Assembly (NCBI RefSeq): GCF_000331775.1
Contig: NZ_CAPJ01000310.1
Location: 1 to 18,019, forward strand
Direction: 5' to 3'
Origin: Xanthomonas translucens pv. translucens DSM 18974
Lineage (GTDB): Bacteria; Pseudomonadota; Gammaproteobacteria; Xanthomonadales; Xanthomonadaceae
DNA length: 18,019 bases
Shown piece after piece: positions 17,868-18,019 of this stretch. Below the pieces are notes generated by a model, which saw nothing but the letters and a program-made list of their open reading frames with translations, was not told the DNA's origin and did no database searches. Every line of letters begins with the position of its first letter. Within the stretch, counting starts at the first letter, position 1. The position numbers and the translations under genes were made by a program.

Positions 17868-18019
17868 TCAAAACTCTTCCCACTCCGGGCTTTCCACCAG
17901 CGCACCGCTGGGCTTGCTCCGTGCCAGCGGACGCGACGCCGGTGCGGACGCTTGCTTGATCGGCGCGCGCGCGGCCAGCGCTGGGCGGACCGGCGGCGGC
18001 GCCGCCAGCGGCCGGGACA
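17868..18019 (-). CDS. Methyl-accepting chemotaxis protein, C-terminal tail (cut by the right edge)
   Basis: The minus strand is open from the window edge to a TGA at 17868-17870. The 49 visible residues form a Pro/Ala-rich, disordered tail ending SGALVESPEWEEF. A flexible linker ending in a W-x-x-F pentapeptide (WEEF) is the CheR/CheB docking tether of chemotaxis receptors, and several Xanthomonas receptors end this way. The signalling domain itself lies outside the window, so the call rests on the tail alone. A terminator follows on the same strand. Confidence 0.65.
   Translation of the reverse strand, partial: SRPLAAPPPVRPALAARAPIKQASAPASRPLARSKPSGALVESPEWEEF

Overview
The window is about 18 kb of GC-rich DNA with strong third-position GC bias. 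It reads as the chromosome of a plant-associated gammaproteobacterium, most likely Xanthomonas. Signs are the dispersed repeat whose core is GGAGCGACTTCAGTCGCGAC, GGGACCC/GGGACTC tandem repeats, a HrpX-type plant-inducible promoter (PIP) box with a correctly spaced -10 element, and PoxB, FabR/DesT-like and chemotaxis-receptor proteins of the expected types. The genus is an inference from these features; no database search was run.

Layout. (a) 1-3648, minus strand: a response regulator cut by the left edge, overlapped by its partner membrane histidine kinase, and upstream of them a full-length PoxB-type pyruvate dehydrogenase (quinone). (b) 3750-5524, minus: a 498-aa protein with a low-complexity Ser/Ala/Pro N-terminus and a GLSLGG lipase-like nucleophile motif, preceded by a PIP box; a strong candidate type III secreted effector. 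(c) 5668-8621: a fatty acyl desaturase and its ferredoxin-reductase partner (DesB/DesC type), divergent from a DesT/FabR-like TetR regulator. The shared intergenic region carries a palindrome and 12-bp phased TATACAG repeats over the predicted promoter. (d) 8914-12429, plus: a tightly packed three-gene unit of an unknown 145-aa protein, a double-domain KaiC-like ATPase and an unusual GGDEF-histidine kinase fusion. The last gene is out of frame with its best start codons because of a seven-C tract. (e) 12544-15897, plus: a stress cluster of a YghA-like short-chain dehydrogenase, YciE, YciF and a manganese catalase, comparable to the enterobacterial yciGFE-katN locus, with a probable histidine-phosphatase remnant inside it. 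(f) 15965-16029: a long inverted repeat between convergent genes. (g) 16173-16814, minus: a DUF6766-like membrane protein with an internal duplication. (h) 17033-17759, plus: a SRAP (YedK/HMCES) family gene that has lost all four catalytic residues and carries a frameshift. (i) 17868-18019, minus: the tail of a methyl-accepting chemotaxis protein ending in WEEF, with its terminator.

The points most worth following up are the KaiC-like/GGDEF-kinase operon with its homopolymer frameshift, the PIP-box-driven lipase-like effector candidate, and the catalytically dead SRAP paralogue.
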